Source: an uncultured Lachnospiraceae bacterium | GTDB taxonomy: Bacteria; Bacillota; Clostridia; Lachnospirales; Lachnospiraceae | Direction of reading: 5' to 3' | Assembly: GCA_910584725.1 (NCBI GenBank) | Contig: CAJUBE010000050.1 | Span: 1-20,367 of the forward strand | DNA: 20,367 bases | Shown here: positions 1-6,161 of the stretch, piece by piece | Position numbering within the stretch: position 1 is the first letter of the stretch | How the letters are laid out: each line of letters opens with the position of its first letter | Position numbers and translations under genes: made by a program | The notes under the pieces: model-generated | What the model saw: only the letters and a program-made list of their open reading frames with translations | Database searches by the model: none | What the model was told of the DNA's origin: nothing

Positions 1-27
1 ATTTAATCTGCAGGAAAGTCGCAGTAG

Positions 28-744
28 ATGGGTACTTTATTTCGCCGCGTTACAGCATACCTCAAAAAGAAAAATCCGTCCGTGGCGCAGTCTATTCTGG
101 ATATGGTTCCGCTGTACCTTTCGGAAGGAGAGGCGGAGGGCATGAGGGGTGACATTGCCTTTGCACAGTCCTGTCTGGAAACCGGGAATTTCACTTTCTC
201 CGGCTCTGCGGTCACCCTTCCGCAGAACAATTTCTGCGGGCTAGGTGTGACGCAGAGGGGCAAGGCGGGGCTGTCCTTTGGAACACCGCAGCTTGGCATC
301 CGTGCGCAGGTGCAGCACCTCAAAGCCTATGCCACCACGGATAAGCTGCGGAACGCACTTATAGACCCAAGATTCCGCTATGTGAAACGGGGCTGCGCTC
401 CCTATGCGGAATGGCTCGGACAGAAGGAGAACCCGCAGGGGAAGGGCTGGGCGGCAGGGGAGAAGTATGGGGAGAAGATACTCTCCATCCTGAAAGCGAT
501 TATCAGCGAAGGGAAAGTGCAGTTCATGGAGAGCCTTACCCTTTCCGCACCTTACATGGTGCGGGTGGCAATCCCCGATTTGAATATCCGCCGCGGCCCC
601 GGAACGGATTTTTCCAAGACGGGCAAATTCACGGGTGTGGGCATTTTCACCATTGCCGAGGAACAGGACGGCTGGGGGCTGCTGAAAGCCTATGCGGAAA
701 AGCGGGACGGGTGGATTTCTCTGGCATTCACCACACGGATTTAA
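28..744 (+). CDS. Phage-type lysin: glucosaminidase domain plus C-terminal SH3 domain
   Basis: A 238-residue peptidoglycan hydrolase, probably the lysis enzyme of a prophage. Residues about 35-160 match the glucosaminidase family (cleavage of the glycan backbone), with the landmarks RGDIAFAQSCLETGNF and QNNFCGLGV followed by GIRAQVQHLKAY. Residues about 178-238 form a bacterial SH3 domain (LNIRRGPGTDF, then DGWGLL and DGWISL) that would bind the wall. There is no signal peptide, as usual for holin-dependent lysins. The ATG at 28 has an AGGAAAG site 9 nt upstream (12-18) and in-frame stops directly before it (TAG at 25-27), so the gene starts here even though many relatives are fused to an upstream amidase domain. 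That amidase could lie to the left of the window. Family assignment is firm; prophage origin is inferred from the neighbouring recombinase. Confidence 0.85.
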   Translation: MGTLFRRVTAYLKKKNPSVAQSILDMVPLYLSEGEAEGMRGDIAFAQSCLETGNFTFSGSAVTLPQNNFCGLGVTQRGKAGLSFGTPQLGIRAQVQHLKAYATTDKLRNALIDPRFRYVKRGCAPYAEWLGQKENPQGKGWAAGEKYGEKILSILKAIISEGKVQFMESLTLSAPYMVRVAIPDLNIRRGPGTDFSKTGKFTGVGIFTIAEEQDGWGLLKAYAEKRDGWISLAFTTRI

Positions 745-746
745 GG

Positions 747-792
747 GGAAATGATACACAAAAGGCGGGGCATATGTTTGTGTGGTATTTCC
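747..792. repeat. Imperfect inverted repeat just after the lysin stop codon
   Basis: Arms GGAAATGATACACAAA (747-762) and TTTGTGTGGTATTTCC (777-792) pair over 16 bp with one true mismatch and two G-U pairs around a 14-nt loop. No T-run follows on the plus strand, so it is not a classical intrinsic terminator. It could stabilise the 3' end of the lysin mRNA. The rest of the 745-897 gap shows nothing clear; a TTGATA box at 804-809 has only a poor partner. Confidence 0.55.
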
Positions 793-897
793 GCAGATAT
801 TCCTTGATAATCCTGCATTTTGGAGCGAACATGTGTACTACGGAACGGGAAAGCCCGACCCATTCCGAAAAGCCACAGGGAAGAAAGGAAAAAACAA

Positions 898-1101
898 ATG
901 AAAACAGAAGAACTGGACATTATCAGGGATGCCGTCCACAATGCACTGGAGGCGGTGAGATGCCTTGGAGCGTTGGAGAAAAAGAGCAGCATGATCCTGA
1001 TCTCCAAAAACGACCTGAAAACCTATCTTGGAGGGAACCTGGAAGGAAAACTGGTCGAGGCTTACAAAATACTGGAGGCGGAGGCTTCCGGCGAAAGCTG
1101 A
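898..1101 (+). CDS. Small conserved-looking protein of unknown function (mobile element)
   Basis: A 67-residue, mostly helical, soluble and slightly acidic protein that I do not recognise. It starts MKTEELDIIRDAVHNALEAV and has no Cys cluster, membrane segment or obvious DNA-binding motif. The ATG at 898 is chosen over an in-frame ATG at 820 because an AAGAAAGGAA site lies just upstream (881-890) and because residues upstream of it are low in quality. It sits between the lysin and the recombinase and ends directly ahead of a strong terminator at 1129-1168, so it is probably the last gene of the phage late transcript. Function unknown. Confidence 0.6.
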   Translation: MKTEELDIIRDAVHNALEAVRCLGALEKKSSMILISKNDLKTYLGGNLEGKLVEAYKILEAEASGES

Positions 1102-1128
1102 AATTTGTAGGATGAAACTGAATACCGC

Positions 1129-1168
1129 GGAACGGAAAGGCAAGCCTCCGGGCTTGTTTTTCCGTTCC
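1129..1168 (+). terminator. Strong intrinsic terminator after the small unknown gene
   Basis: Arms 1129-1146 and 1151-1168 pair over 18 bp (two G-U pairs) around the loop TCCG. The inner part, CAAGCC (1141-1146) with GGCTTG (1151-1156) followed by five T (1157-1161), is a textbook terminator. It isolates the upstream genes from the recombinase. Confidence 0.8.
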
Positions 1169-1243
1169 GTGAAAACAGGAAGCAGCCGGATTTTGCGGTA
1201 CAGGTTCCGGGAATGGAAGGCGGCATTTATATAGGAAGAAAGC

Positions 1244-1284
1244 GCCCGTACTGCTTGACTTTACGGGCTTTCAGAGTGATTAAT
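1244..1284 (+). promoter_or_regulatory. Recombinase promoter with a dyad around the -35 box
   Basis: TTGACT (1255-1260) and ATTAAT (1279-1284) are separated by 18 nt, placing a start near 1291 and the ribosome binding site at 1301-1306. The -35 box lies in the loop of a 7-bp perfect dyad, GCCCGTA (1244-1250) and TACGGGC (1262-1268), flanked by further complementary bases (AAAG left, CTTT right). The dyad could be an operator or part of a recombination site. Seen directly; the role is inferred. Confidence 0.5.
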
Positions 1285-1315
1285 AGACTACCAAAAAAGA
1301 AAGGAGCGGATGCAG

Positions 1316-3031
1316 ATGCGCATAAGGAAAGTTGCGATATATGCAAGGGTTTCAACAGAGCATGAGGCACAGCTTTCAGCATTGGAGAACCAGGTGCAGT
1401 ATTACGATGACCTGATAGACAGGCACCCGGACTGGGTATTGTACCGCCGGTATATCGATGAAGGGATTACCGGCACTTCCATATCCAAGCGGAAAAACTT
1501 CGTGCGGATGATGGAGGATGCGAAAGAAGGACATTTCGACTTAATCGTCACGAGGGAGGTATCGAGGTTCGCAAGGAACACGGTGGACACCCTACAGCAG
1601 ACGCGGCTCTTGAAGCGGATGGGGATTGAGGTGTATTTCACCGAGGACGGGATATGGACCATGAACGATGAGGACGGGGAGCTGCGGCTGACCATCATGG
1701 CGACCCTCGCGCAGAACGAATCGAAAAAGACCTCCATGCGGGTGAAGGCGGGGCAGATGGTCTCCTTCCAGAACGGGGTGGTCTACGGCACCGGGAACGT
1801 GCTTGGCTATGACAAGGTGGGGCCGGAATACGTCATCAACGAGGCGCAGGCGAAAACGGTCAGGAAGATTTTTGATATGTACCTTGCGGGAAACGGCAGC
1901 CAGAAGATCAAGAAACAGCTTGAAAAAGACGGCGACCTCACGGCGATGGGGAAGAGCCTGTGGCATTACGCCACCATCAGCCATATCCTGAAAAACCGCC
2001 TCTACTGCGGGGAGCTTGAATACCGGAAGGAGTATGTACCGGACTACCTCGAACAGAAAAGGGCGAAGAACAACGGGGAGCTTGACCGCATCATCGTGGA
2101 AGGGAAGCACCAGCCAATCGTCACCAAAGAGGAATTCGGGCGGGTGCAGAGGATGCTGGAGGAAAAAAACGCACAGACGGCGCAGTGGCGGAAAAATAAA
2201 GGCGTTTATTCGGATGACCTCTGGCGCAGGAAACTGCGGTGCCAGTGCGGACACGCTTTCGCAAAGACTAGGTGGCACTCCAAGTCAAGGGATTTCACCA
2301 CCTATACCTACAAGTGCTATGACCAGACCCGGACGGGAACTATTTCAGCAAGGCTGAAAAACGGCCTGAGCATCGAGGGCGTCTGCCGGGTGCCTCTGGT
2401 GCAGGACTGGAAGGTACACACGATGGCGCAGAAAGTCCTCCACGCCGTTTTCGATGACCCGGAGGGGACGCTGAAAAATGCGGCGGCGATTCTCGGCCTC
2501 GGTGCGGCAGGGGTGGGGCAGACGGAAGTGCTGCGGGATAAATCCATCATAGAGGAAAAGCTGAAAAAGGAGCAGGGGCGCTACGAGACGCTGCTCGATA
2601 TGCGGATGAACAACGAGATACCGAGGGAGGTATTCAGCCGCAAGCAGCAGGAGGTGGAGAAAAAGATAGCGGAGCTGGAACAGCAGATGATGCAGTACGG
2701 CGATGTGAAGCCTGCCACGGAGGCGGATGTGAGCGGCAAGCTGGAAAACCTGCGCAGGCTCATGGAGCAGCCGCCCGTGCCGGAGGATGGGGAGTTTTCG
2801 GAAAGTGATATAGATAAATATGTTTTCGGGGTAAGGGTTTACGAAGACCGCTTTGAGTGGCTCTTAAACTTAAGCCCCGAAGCCCGCGGGGAACTGGATG
2901 ATGCCGGTTCCCCCGTTTATTTTACGAAGCTGACGGTCACGCCGGATGACGAGCGGGCATGGTTCAAGAGGCACCCGCAGTGGTCAAAGTCCAACAAATA
3001 TACGGAGCTGGAGGCATGGCTTTATATTTAG
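1316..3031 (+). CDS. Large serine recombinase (site-specific integrase)
   Basis: A 571-residue large serine recombinase that would integrate and excise the mobile element. The resolvase-type catalytic domain (about 1-150) carries YARVST with the nucleophile Ser13 and the helix TREVSRFARN. The recombinase domain follows (VYGTGNVLGYDK, then the YLAGNGSQKIKKQL helix), then a zinc ribbon with Cys309, Cys311, Cys334 and Cys357, then a coiled coil (about 405-460, LKKEQGRYETLL to KKIAELEQQMM) and a C-terminal segment. All catalytic landmarks and the full length are kept, so it should be active. The ATG at 1316 sits 9 nt after AAGGAG (1301-1306); the ATG at 1310 would leave only 3 nt, so 1316 is preferred. 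It has its own promoter and terminator. The matching att sites are not identified. Confidence 0.95.
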   Translation: MRIRKVAIYARVSTEHEAQLSALENQVQYYDDLIDRHPDWVLYRRYIDEGITGTSISKRKNFVRMMEDAKEGHFDLIVTREVSRFARNTVDTLQQTRLLKRMGIEVYFTEDGIWTMNDEDGELRLTIMATLAQNESKKTSMRVKAGQMVSFQNGVVYGTGNVLGYDKVGPEYVINEAQAKTVRKIFDMYLAGNGSQKIKKQLEKDGDLTAMGKSLWHYATISHILKNRLYCGELEYRKEYVPDYLEQKRAKNNGELDRIIVEGKHQPIVTKEEFGRVQRMLEEKNAQTAQWRKNKGVYSDDLWRRKLRCQCGHAFAKTRWHSKSRDFTTYTYKCYDQTRTGTISARLKNGLSIEGVCRVPLVQDWKVHTMAQKVLHAVFDDPEGTLKNAAAILGLGAAGVGQTEVLRDKSIIEEKLKKEQGRYETLLDMRMNNEIPREVFSRKQQEVEKKIAELEQQMMQYGDVKPATEADVSGKLENLRRLMEQPPVPEDGEFSESDIDKYVFGVRVYEDRFEWLLNLSPEARGELDDAGSPVYFTKLTVTPDDERAWFKRHPQWSKSNKYTELEAWLYI

Positions 3032-3039
3032 ACGAAAGA

Positions 3040-3089
3040 GACAGGGCGGAAGGGTTGTGGCGCGGCCTTTCCGTCCTGTCCGGCTTTTT
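3040..3089 (+). terminator. Terminator of the recombinase gene
   Basis: Arms 3040-3054 and 3066-3080 pair over about 15 bp (with G-U pairs), then CGGC and five T (3085-3089). It lies between two convergent genes, ending 5 nt before the stop codon of the minus-strand gene. Confidence 0.7.
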
Positions 3090-3093
3090 GCGG

Positions 3094-3402
3094 TTACAGT
3101 TCTGCGGTCATTTCTTTTGCCTCTGTCGGCAGGCATTTCCCTAAAAACATGGCTTTGCAGTCGGAAAATCCCAACAGGTATGCGAGCATCCCAAACCGGG
3201 AGCCCAGCGCGTTCTGCTCGCTGACGTAGCGGTCGATGAGCAACCGGATTTCTTTTGATAAATCCATCCTGTCCAGTTCGCCGGAGTATATATCCGACTT
3301 CCGGAGAATCGCCTGGTATTCCCCGTCACCGCTTACAATGCCGTTCATGACACCGTTCATGCGTGTGTCCATCAATTGGTATAATGCAGAATCTTTTTCC
3401 AA
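3094..3402 (-). CDS. Unknown 102-residue protein with a TTG start
   Basis: Reads in the opposite direction to the recombinase. The start codon is TTG (3400-3402), preceded by a strong AAAGGAGG site about 7-8 nt away, which is the best evidence that it is real. The protein is soluble and mixed helical. A middle stretch (SGELDRMDLSKEIRLLIDRY) looks like amphipathic helices, and the C-terminal part has two Cys (SDCKAMFLGKC). I do not recognise the family with confidence; similar small proteins sit near recombinases in clostridial elements, but that is an impression, not a search result. There is no DNA-binding motif that I can defend, so calling it an excisionase or a repressor would be a guess. 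Confidence 0.6.
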   Translation of the reverse strand: MEKDSALYQLMDTRMNGVMNGIVSGDGEYQAILRKSDIYSGELDRMDLSKEIRLLIDRYVSEQNALGSRFGMLAYLLGFSDCKAMFLGKCLPTEAKEMTAEL

Positions 3403-3496
3403 TCCAACCCCTCCTTTCTTGGTGTCGTAGCTTACCTCTGTTTTGGCGGGATAGCAAGCGGAAAAATAAGTTATAAAAAATTCATAAAATGTTTTG

Positions 3497-3525
3497 TTGC
3501 ATTAACCAATATAAAATAATAAAAT
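3497..3525 (+). promoter_or_regulatory. Promoter of the GNAT module
   Basis: TTGCAT (3497-3502) and TAAAAT (3520-3525) are separated by exactly 17 nt, within a strongly AT-rich stretch 45-90 bp ahead of the start codon at 3585. Downstream, AGTATG (3537-3542) and CATACT (3560-3565) form a 6-bp dyad in the leader that could serve as an autoregulatory operator; that part is weak. Confidence 0.5.
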
Positions 3526-3584
3526 AGAGATAGAAAAGTATGAATTGAAACGGAAGAACCATACTAACAAAGGAGGTGTTTATC

Positions 3585-3794
3585 ATGGCAACTTCAAGTA
3601 TCACAAAGAATTTTGTCATTTCCGGCAAGGAACAGGTGGAGATGTTTGTCAATGCGATTGAAGAATCTGCCAAGAACCGTCCTGTGCGTACTCCGGTAAA
3701 TGTAGAGTTCATTGAAACTGAGGATGAACTGCGAGAATTTATGAGGTTCAGGGAAAAGAAAGCAAAGGAGAAATTAAATGCCAGTAACGGATAA
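3585..3794 (+). CDS. Small partner protein of the GNAT acetyltransferase (putative antitoxin)
   Basis: A 69-residue protein starting MATSSITKNFVISGKEQVE, with a charged C-terminal helix (ELREFMRFREKKAKEK). The ATG at 3585 lies 8 nt after AGGAGG (3571-3576); an in-frame GTG at 3576 falls inside that site and is rejected. Its last 17 bp overlap the start of the acetyltransferase, whose own ribosome site (AAAGGAG, 3764-3770) is inside this gene. Small size, order and overlap fit an antitoxin ahead of a GNAT toxin. The N-terminal strand followed by a helix could be a ribbon-helix-helix-like or Phd-like DNA-binding fold, but I cannot prove it. Antitoxin role is inferred from position only. Confidence 0.65.
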   Translation: MATSSITKNFVISGKEQVEMFVNAIEESAKNRPVRTPVNVEFIETEDELREFMRFREKKAKEKLNASNG

Positions 3795-4392
3795 ATTTTT
3801 TGCAATCAATATCCGCAAGTATTTGGCATTAGGAGATGACCAAGAAGCCGGGGAGCCTGCGCTTGTTAAGCTGCTCTCCGGGTTTTCCTGTCCAAAGAAT
3901 CCGGATTTGGAACGGTTTTTGAAAAAAAGTGCAATAGAGTTCACAAAAAAGAACCAGTCAGTTACATATCTTGTTTTTTCCAAAGATAATGGGGAAATGC
4001 TGGGTTATTTTACCCTTGCATTAAAACCTTTAACAGTAAGGGGAGAAACAGTAAGCAATACTGTAAAGAGAAAATTGTTGCGCATCAGTGAATGGGATGA
4101 AAAATCAGACACTTATACTATGTCTGCATATCTGATTGCACAGCTCGGAAAAAATTACGCGGGCGGCAGGGATAAGGAAATCTCTGGAAAGGCGCTTATT
4201 GAATTGGCTTGGATGATGATTGAAAAAGCACAGTATATGTTTGGCGGCATGGTAACATTCTTGGAAGCTGAAAATGAGGAAAGGCTGTTATCATTTTACC
4301 GTGATAACCGTTTTTCGCAGTTTGATACCCGGCAGACCGCATCAGATACGGACGAGTCGCATGAGCTGGTACAGCTTTTAAGGTTGCTCTGA
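3778..4392 (+). CDS. GNAT-family acetyltransferase, putative toxin of a toxin-antitoxin pair
   Basis: A 204-residue acetyltransferase of the GNAT fold. The central strand VTYLVFS...EMLGYFTLALKPL (about 62-84), the acetyl-CoA loop region AQLGKNYAGG...GKALIELAW (121-145) and the C-terminal FYRDNRF (173-179, with Tyr174 as likely catalytic acid) match the layout of TacT-like toxins that acetylate aminoacyl-tRNA. The pyrophosphate loop is diverged from Q/R-x-x-G-x-G/A. The gene overlaps its small upstream partner by 17 bp and has an AAAGGAG site 7 nt ahead, so translation is probably coupled. Its place next to an integrase suggests a stabilising module of the element. Acetyltransferase family is likely; tRNA as substrate is inference. 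Confidence 0.75.
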   Translation: MPVTDKFFAINIRKYLALGDDQEAGEPALVKLLSGFSCPKNPDLERFLKKSAIEFTKKNQSVTYLVFSKDNGEMLGYFTLALKPLTVRGETVSNTVKRKLLRISEWDEKSDTYTMSAYLIAQLGKNYAGGRDKEISGKALIELAWMMIEKAQYMFGGMVTFLEAENEERLLSFYRDNRFSQFDTRQTASDTDESHELVQLLRLL

Positions 4393-4453
4393 TATGATTA
4401 CGCCGCACTGAAAAGTGTGGATTTTGTCGATTTGTCGAATCGCAAAATAGGGT

Positions 4454-4511
4454 GGGGTAAATTCCTCATAGGTGGGGTAAAAGGGGGTAAATGATTTACC
4501 CCAGGGGTAAA
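4454..4511 (+). repeat. Four GGGGTAAA repeats in helical phase, with a 19-bp palindrome
   Basis: Direct copies of GGGGTAAA begin at 4454, 4474, 4484 and 4504, so the steps are 20, 10 and 20 bp, about whole helical turns. The first two share the longer word GGTGGGGTAAA. The third copy is half of a perfect palindrome, GGGGTAAAT-G-ATTTACCCC (4484-4502). Such phasing suggests protein binding on one face of the DNA, as with replication iterons or an operator array. No initiator gene is visible in the window. Confidence 0.7.
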
Positions 4512-4579
4512 AGTCATCATAATCTAACAGCGGCACAGGCGGCTATTCAAAAATAATGCCATAGGAATTTGGGTACTCG

Positions 4580-4747
4580 CAGGCAAAAGTATTGAGGAAT
4601 GGCTTAAAATCAAGGGTTTTAAGGCTTGGTGGGGTTCATCACGGTGGGTGGTGGACCCCAATTTTTTGTTTTTGGGATGCCGCTGATAGGATGGCGATAG
4701 GGGAAAAAATCGTACTATCAGGCAAAAGTATACTTTCACGCAAAAGT
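4580..4747 (+). repeat. Dispersed CAGGCAAAAGTAT repeats
   Basis: CAGGCAAAAGTAT occurs at 4580-4592 and 4719-4731; a shorter relative, CGCAAAAGT, is at 4739-4747. The second copy overlaps the 12-bp palindrome AAAGTATACTTT (4725-4736). A separate word, GTTTCCGTGATA, occurs at 4753-4764 and again at 4887-4898. Confidence 0.6.
4631..4673 (+). terminator. Intrinsic terminator in the intergenic region
   Basis: GGGGTTCATCAC (4631-4642) pairs with GTGGTGGACCCC (4648-4659) over 12 bp with two G-U pairs and a GGTGG loop, followed by AA, six T, G and five T. It is 240 bp beyond the GNAT stop codon and could end that transcript, or that of a lost gene. Confidence 0.75.
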
Positions 4748-4768
4748 CCGGGGTTTCCGTGATAGTAT
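4713..4768. repeat. Inverted repeat enclosing the CAAAAGT repeats
   Basis: TACTATCA (4713-4720) and TGATAGTA (4761-4768) form a perfect 8-bp dyad 40 nt apart. Between them are the palindrome AAAGTATACTTT and two CAAAAGT words 18 bp apart. This nested symmetry could be a protein-binding or recombination site; no function is shown. Confidence 0.45.
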
Positions 4769-4869
4769 AAAACGGAAAGGTAAAAAGGTGTAGGATATTG
4801 GCGGTTTTGGCTGAAAGATGTATTAGCTTGACGGAAAATGCTGTTGAAAAACGGGGGATATGATACAAA

Positions 4870-4895
4870 CACGGAAACTGCATGGAGTTTCCGTG
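4870..4895 (-). terminator. Perfect 10-bp hairpin, possible terminator of the minus-strand operon
   Basis: CACGGAAACT (4870-4879) and AGTTTCCGTG (4886-4895) pair perfectly around a 6-nt loop. Read on the minus strand, the hairpin is followed by TTTGT and comes about 70 nt after the flavodoxin stop codon. The T-run is short, so termination is plausible rather than certain. Confidence 0.45.
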
Positions 4896-4965
4896 ATAAT
4901 ATGGGGTTTTGCCTGTTTATTTACAAAATTTATAGTTTTTGCAATATCGCAGAAAATAATAAGAT

Positions 4966-5412
4966 TTATATATTTTTGAGTTTATGGTAAAAATTCAGCG
5001 CATCACTCATATCTTTATCATCCGGATGCCCTTTTGCGATACCGCCGACTAATTTAAACGGGCCAAAAGTATCAAAACCCAGGCAACCATAGCTTCCTAC
5101 GATCTGCGCTTTTTTCGCCTCCACGATCTGCCTGATGGCATCTGTGTATGAATTTCGTTTCACACCGCAGGTATAAAGAAAAAATACTTTTTTGCCAATA
5201 GGCAGATTTTTTTCCGCACTGTCTAAAATGTCTTTGTGGAATTTTTGGTAGAAGATGCCGGAAGCAAATCCAATCAGGTCATAATCCGACCAGTTCAAAT
5301 TGGAGTTTTCAGATGCATTCAGCAGAGTGACATCCCCCTGCCCCGCAATCGCTTCTACCAATTTTTTTGTATTGCCATGGTGTTCTGAATGGTAAACAAT
5401 CAATACTTTCAT
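4966..5412 (-). CDS. Flavodoxin-domain protein
   Basis: A 148-residue flavodoxin, a cytoplasmic FMN-binding electron carrier. The first strand and phosphate loop, MKVLIVYHSEHHGNTKKLVE, match the flavodoxin FMN site (S-x-x-x-GNT). GFASGIFYQKFH and FFLYTCGV fit the loops that hold the isoalloxazine ring. It is the last gene of the minus-strand operon, directly after a nitroreductase, so the two may form a redox pair. The start is ambiguous: the ATG at 5412 (spacing 12 nt from AAGGAG at 5425-5430) gives the natural flavodoxin N-terminus, while the ATG at 5421 has only 3 nt. I prefer 5412. Its electron partner is unknown. Confidence 0.85.
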   Translation of the reverse strand: MKVLIVYHSEHHGNTKKLVEAIAGQGDVTLLNASENSNLNWSDYDLIGFASGIFYQKFHKDILDSAEKNLPIGKKVFFLYTCGVKRNSYTDAIRQIVEAKKAQIVGSYGCLGFDTFGPFKLVGGIAKGHPDDKDMSDALNFYHKLKNI

Positions 5413-5434
5413 TATACGCATACGCTCCTTTTTT

Positions 5435-6130
5435 TTATGAGTAGGAAATTTCAATAGAAAACTCTTTTCCATCTGTTACAGGTGTGGCAGATAGTACTTT
5501 GTTGCCTTCATTCTCCAAAGCAAGTATAGCATGTCGGGCAGCAATGCCCACATCAATTTTATTCAGCTTGTTTTTCAGAATAATACGTTTCATGCCATGT
5601 CCGGCATCATGGATGATTATTTTCCCATTCTGGAAATCCAGTTTCCACGGCTGTGAGTTCAGAGAGGACGGAGCCAGACGGATAGCCTGAGTAATGGGAT
5701 TATCATGTCTGCTGATCTCACTGGCTGCGATTCGCTTAAATTCATCCGGACCTTTTCGCATGGGAACATCCGTATTGCCAATGGCAAGGGCAATACAGAA
5801 ACGCTCTGATTCCTTTTTGGGTTTTATGTTCATAAACCAGCCGCAGCCGAAACCCATGCTCTGGACATATAGGTCAACCTTTTGCAGCACAAATCCAACA
5901 TTGGCATAAGCGGATGGAGAACTGTCGCAAAAGGCAAGTAAATAATGGGATGCGCCCTGATTGGCGGAAACTTCTGGAGCCGGGAGAAGTTTAAAATCAG
6001 CGTGCTGCCCGGTAAGCTGTTCCGCTCCGGAGGCACAGGCAAGGATATGGTCTAAATGGTCTTTTGGAACAGGTGAGTCCAGATAATTTCGTACCTGTCT
6101 GCGAGTGAAGATTGTTTCATAGAGTGTCAT
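5435..6130 (-). CDS. Nitroreductase-family flavoprotein (TM1586-like)
   Basis: A 231-residue FMN oxidoreductase of the nitroreductase superfamily, closest in layout to the TM1586-like group in which two nitroreductase halves are joined in one chain. The N-terminal RRQVRNY (10-16) corresponds to the FMN-phosphate-binding RRSxRxY motif, and APSSLNSQPWKLDF (about 153-166) to the family's A-P-S-x-x-N-x-Q-P-W motif. Such enzymes reduce nitro compounds, quinones or flavins with NAD(P)H. The ATG at 6130 is 8 nt after AGGAGG. It lies 31 bp after the acyltransferase gene and about 22 bp before the flavodoxin, so all three are cotranscribed. The natural substrate is unknown. Confidence 0.85.
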   Translation of the reverse strand: MTLYETIFTRRQVRNYLDSPVPKDHLDHILACASGAEQLTGQHADFKLLPAPEVSANQGASHYLLAFCDSSPSAYANVGFVLQKVDLYVQSMGFGCGWFMNIKPKKESERFCIALAIGNTDVPMRKGPDEFKRIAASEISRHDNPITQAIRLAPSSLNSQPWKLDFQNGKIIIHDAGHGMKRIILKNKLNKIDVGIAARHAILALENEGNKVLSATPVTDGKEFSIEISYS

Positions 6131-6161
6131 AGTGTTTTCCTCCTGAAAAGGTGTTTTTGTT

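Larger units (their letters stand above)
4393..4965. other. Long convergent intergenic region without a convincing gene
   Basis: This gap lies between the plus-strand GNAT gene and the minus-strand flavodoxin. It holds the GGGGTAAA array, repeated CAGGCAAAAGTAT and GTTTCCGTGATA words, several dyads, one clear terminator and one strong hairpin, listed separately. Open frames here (for instance 4524-4883 minus) lack ribosome sites and have low-complexity, Ser/Pro/Leu-rich translations, so I do not call them. The density of repeats resembles a replication or recombination region, or the scar of an older element. Confidence 0.6.

Noticed and set aside
411..1115. Long plus-strand frame overlapping the lysin, and its antisense counterparts
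   Set aside because: Shadow of the GC-rich lysin gene: no ribosome site and a low-complexity translation.
1592..2278. Long minus-strand frame inside the recombinase gene
   Set aside because: Antisense shadow rich in Pro, Leu and His; the plus-strand protein is a complete recombinase.
4528..4686. Stop-free, Trp-rich plus-strand stretch (reads WVLAGKSIEEWLKIKGFKAW)
   Set aside because: It looks protein-like but has no start codon or ribosome site, is only 52 codons long and includes the terminator hairpin. It could be the tail of a lost gene; I cannot show it.
4524..4883. A 119-codon minus-strand open frame (and a 77-codon one at 4639-4872) in the intergenic region
   Set aside because: No ribosome binding site, composition rich in Ser, Pro, Leu and His without domain features, and it runs through the terminator and the repeats.
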